Shown one piece after another: positions 28,226 through 29,451 of a DNA stretch of 29,451 bases; position 1 is the first letter of the stretch; the number at the start of each line of letters is the position of its first letter. Location of the stretch: the NCBI GenBank assembly GCA_044360285.1, contig JBIKKP010000019.1, positions 1 through 29,451 of the forward strand. Direction: 5' to 3'. Position numbers and translations under genes: made by a program. The notes under the pieces are model-generated. The model was not told the origin of the DNA. It made no database searches and saw nothing but the letters and a program-made list of their open reading frames with translations. Origin of the DNA: UBA2645 sp044360285. Its GTDB lineage: Bacteria > Pseudomonadota > Alphaproteobacteria > Rickettsiales > UBA1997.

Positions 28226-28915
28226 TTATTTTGCAGCTTTAGCAGCAGATGCAGTGCTGCAGGTTTTTAGAGCTGGTTTGTTTGCATCAACGAAGTCAGC
28301 TAAAGAACCGAGCTTTTCCATCAAAAGAGTTGAATCAATAAACACCGCTTCAGCCGCAGCTTTAACTTTCGCTGGGTCAGAAGCTACAGAAATAGCGTTT
28401 TTAAGGCTAGATTCCAATGTGTTCAAAGAGGCAGTAACCGCAGTAGATTTAGAAGATAAATTTCCAACTAGAGTAGTGCAAGCATCGGTCGGTGCAGCAG
28501 CAGAAAGAGTTTTTGCTTTAGCTTTTTTAGCCGCAACTTTTTCAGACAAACTGCTGATTTTATCGCTATTCACAACTGAGCTTGAGCAAATTTCAAGAGA
28601 GTCTATTCCATAACCAAAAGCAACGCCTCCAGCCACAGAACCTAAGCCGAGAGAATTCTCGATATTTGTCATAATTTGCTGCAACTGGCTATGATCAGGA
28701 GTCGCGTAAGCAATCATCCACTGGTTAATACTTGTTTCACCAGCGTTATATAAGCCAGCGGCGTAAGTTGTTGCTGACAATTGCTTGTTTAGAATATCTA
28801 GACAAGGAGTGGAAGAAGCAGGTGGTGTAGAAGTTGCCGAATCTGATTTCTCGTTGCAGCTTGCTAGAAGCAACAAACTTAGAGATAGAACGGAAAGCTG
28901 ACGCAATAATGACAT
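28226..28915 (-). CDS. Predicted lipoprotein of unknown function
   Basis: The 229-residue protein starts MSLLRQLSVLSLSLLLLASC, a clear type II signal peptide with the lipobox LLASC and lipidated Cys20. A short Ser/Thr/Pro linker follows, then an almost entirely helical, Ala/Ser-rich domain with scattered Cys residues (for example SLEICSSSV, PTDACTTLVGNL, LKTCSTASAAKAAK). The alternating polar and hydrophobic pattern suggests a helical bundle. I do not recognise a family. It is alone, convergent with trpD, and has its own 235-bp upstream region shared with the end of lipA. The Cys pattern could allow disulfides in the periplasm. Confidence 0.78.
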   Translation of the reverse strand: MSLLRQLSVLSLSLLLLASCNEKSDSATSTPPASSTPCLDILNKQLSATTYAAGLYNAGETSINQWMIAYATPDHSQLQQIMTNIENSLGLGSVAGGVAFGYGIDSLEICSSSVVNSDKISSLSEKVAAKKAKAKTLSAAAPTDACTTLVGNLSSKSTAVTASLNTLESSLKNAISVASDPAKVKAAAEAVFIDSTLLMEKLGSLADFVDANKPALKTCSTASAAKAAK

Positions 28916-29150
28916 AAAAAAACCTCGTTTTTATTTATAGAAGAATGACACAATTTTTTAGCTAAAAAAAAGCATAAGACGATTTCGTAAGAGGGGAAAT
29001 TCTTGTCAACGATATTTATGCCATCACACCACGATGAAAAAAGCAGATGCTTCGAAAAGGAAATTCTGCGAAGAAATTTGAACGGCAAATCAAGAGATTG
29101 CGCAAAAAAACTCTCTCAGAAGTGATGCTCTAAAAAGCGCAAAAACTTAA

Positions 29151-29451
29151 TTAATTTTTCTTGGCAAGTAATTGCGAATTTCGCTGCGCACGCATTTTTT
29201 CAAAATCATCCCCAGCGTGATAAGAAGAGCGTGTAAGCGGAGATGAAGAAACCATCAAAAATCCTTTGTTGTAAGCCGCTTTTTTGTAAAATTCGAATTC
29301 GTCTGGATGAACATAACGATCAACCGGCGCATGGCGCAGCGTTGGGCGCAGATATTGACCAATTGTTAAGAAATCGATATTGGCGCAACGCATGTCATCC
29401 ATAACTTGCAGCACCTGCTCTTTCGTTTCGCCAAGTCCAACCATTAAGCCA
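29151..29451 (-). CDS. lipA: Lipoyl synthase, C-terminal part (cut by window edge)
   Basis: LipA is a radical SAM enzyme that inserts two sulfurs into octanoyl groups on lipoyl domains. The frame is open to the right edge and reads GLMVGLGETKEQVLQVMDDM, then LTIGQYLRPTLRHAPVDRYV, HPDEFEFYKKAAYNKGFLMV and SSPLTRSSYHAGDDF, the usual ending of LipA with the Arg-Ser-Ser-Tyr motif that supplies a serine ligand to the auxiliary cluster. The CxxxCxxC and N-terminal cluster motifs lie beyond the edge. The ATG at 29444 is internal, not the start. Its product would lipoylate GcvH for the glycine cleavage system and 2-oxoacid dehydrogenases. Confidence 0.94.
   Translation of the reverse strand, partial: GLMVGLGETKEQVLQVMDDMRCANIDFLTIGQYLRPTLRHAPVDRYVHPDEFEFYKKAAYNKGFLMVSSSPLTRSSYHAGDDFEKMRAQRNSQLLAKKN

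Noticed and set aside
28981..29009. TTGACA at 29009-29004 on the minus strand as a lipoprotein promoter
   Set aside because: No acceptable -10 hexamer lies 16-18 bp downstream, so the match to the -35 box alone was not enough.
1..29451. tRNA or rRNA genes
   Set aside because: No cloverleaf with a GTTCNANNC-type arm and CCA-end, and no rRNA-like stretch, was recognised on either strand by eye; a tRNAscan run would settle this.

Overview
This AT-rich window reads as the chromosome of a host-associated alphaproteobacterium, most likely Rickettsiales-like. The sequence shows a VirB3 closely resembling the Rickettsiales rvh type IV secretion protein, an alphaproteobacterial RpoH, a split P protein of the glycine cleavage system, a RibBA with a decayed second domain, an ankyrin-repeat protein and dispersed palindromic repeats. 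It also keeps His, Trp, riboflavin and pantothenate-kinase genes that highly reduced intracellular Rickettsiaceae usually lack. The Rickettsiales placement is inference.

Layout. 1-861 (minus): 5' part of rpsB and a two-helix membrane protein. 935-2490 (plus): hisA and an outer-membrane beta-barrel protein. 2704-11227 (plus): one tightly packed series, gcvPA, a DUF4160/DUF2442 pair, gcvPB, a prepilin-like LamG-type protein, rpoH, ribE, ribBA and a 523-residue protein of unknown role. 11431-16235 (minus): an overlapping operon reading rbfA, dxr, a 379-residue unknown with a mitochondrial-presequence-like N-terminus, rseP and a TauD-type dioxygenase. 16323-16784 (plus): pal. 16781-18877 (minus): an alanine-type aminotransferase, trmD and a small doubtful ORF. 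18956-21515 (minus): a cassette of antitoxin, RelE/ParE-type toxin, histidine decarboxylase and ankyrin protein, all overlapping or 2 nt apart. 21566-24171 (minus): orphan virB3, a large palindrome, a terminator-like hairpin and aspS, whose product carries a C-terminal extension. 24417-28104 (plus): aspartate aminotransferase, coaX, trpG and trpD. 28226-29451 (minus): an unknown lipoprotein and the C-terminal part of lipA.

Three copies of a roughly 76-94 bp double-hairpin repeat lie at 11235, 24299 and 26993. An unrelated 101-bp palindrome lies at 23769.

How the genes fit together. Housekeeping genes (translation: rpsB, rbfA, trmD, aspS; envelope: rseP, pal; isoprenoid: dxr; cofactors: ribE, ribBA, coaX, lipA) form the frame. 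Accessory genes sit between them in the same transcription units. LipA and GcvP belong to the same lipoyl-dependent glycine cleavage chemistry. The most notable accessory items are the mitochondrial-presequence-like protein, the toxin-antitoxin/histidine decarboxylase/ankyrin cassette, the AspRS extension and the orphan VirB3. Together they suggest a bacterium that interacts with eukaryotic cells. No tRNA, rRNA, CRISPR array or insertion sequence was recognised, and no gene-free stretch exceeds about 300 bases.
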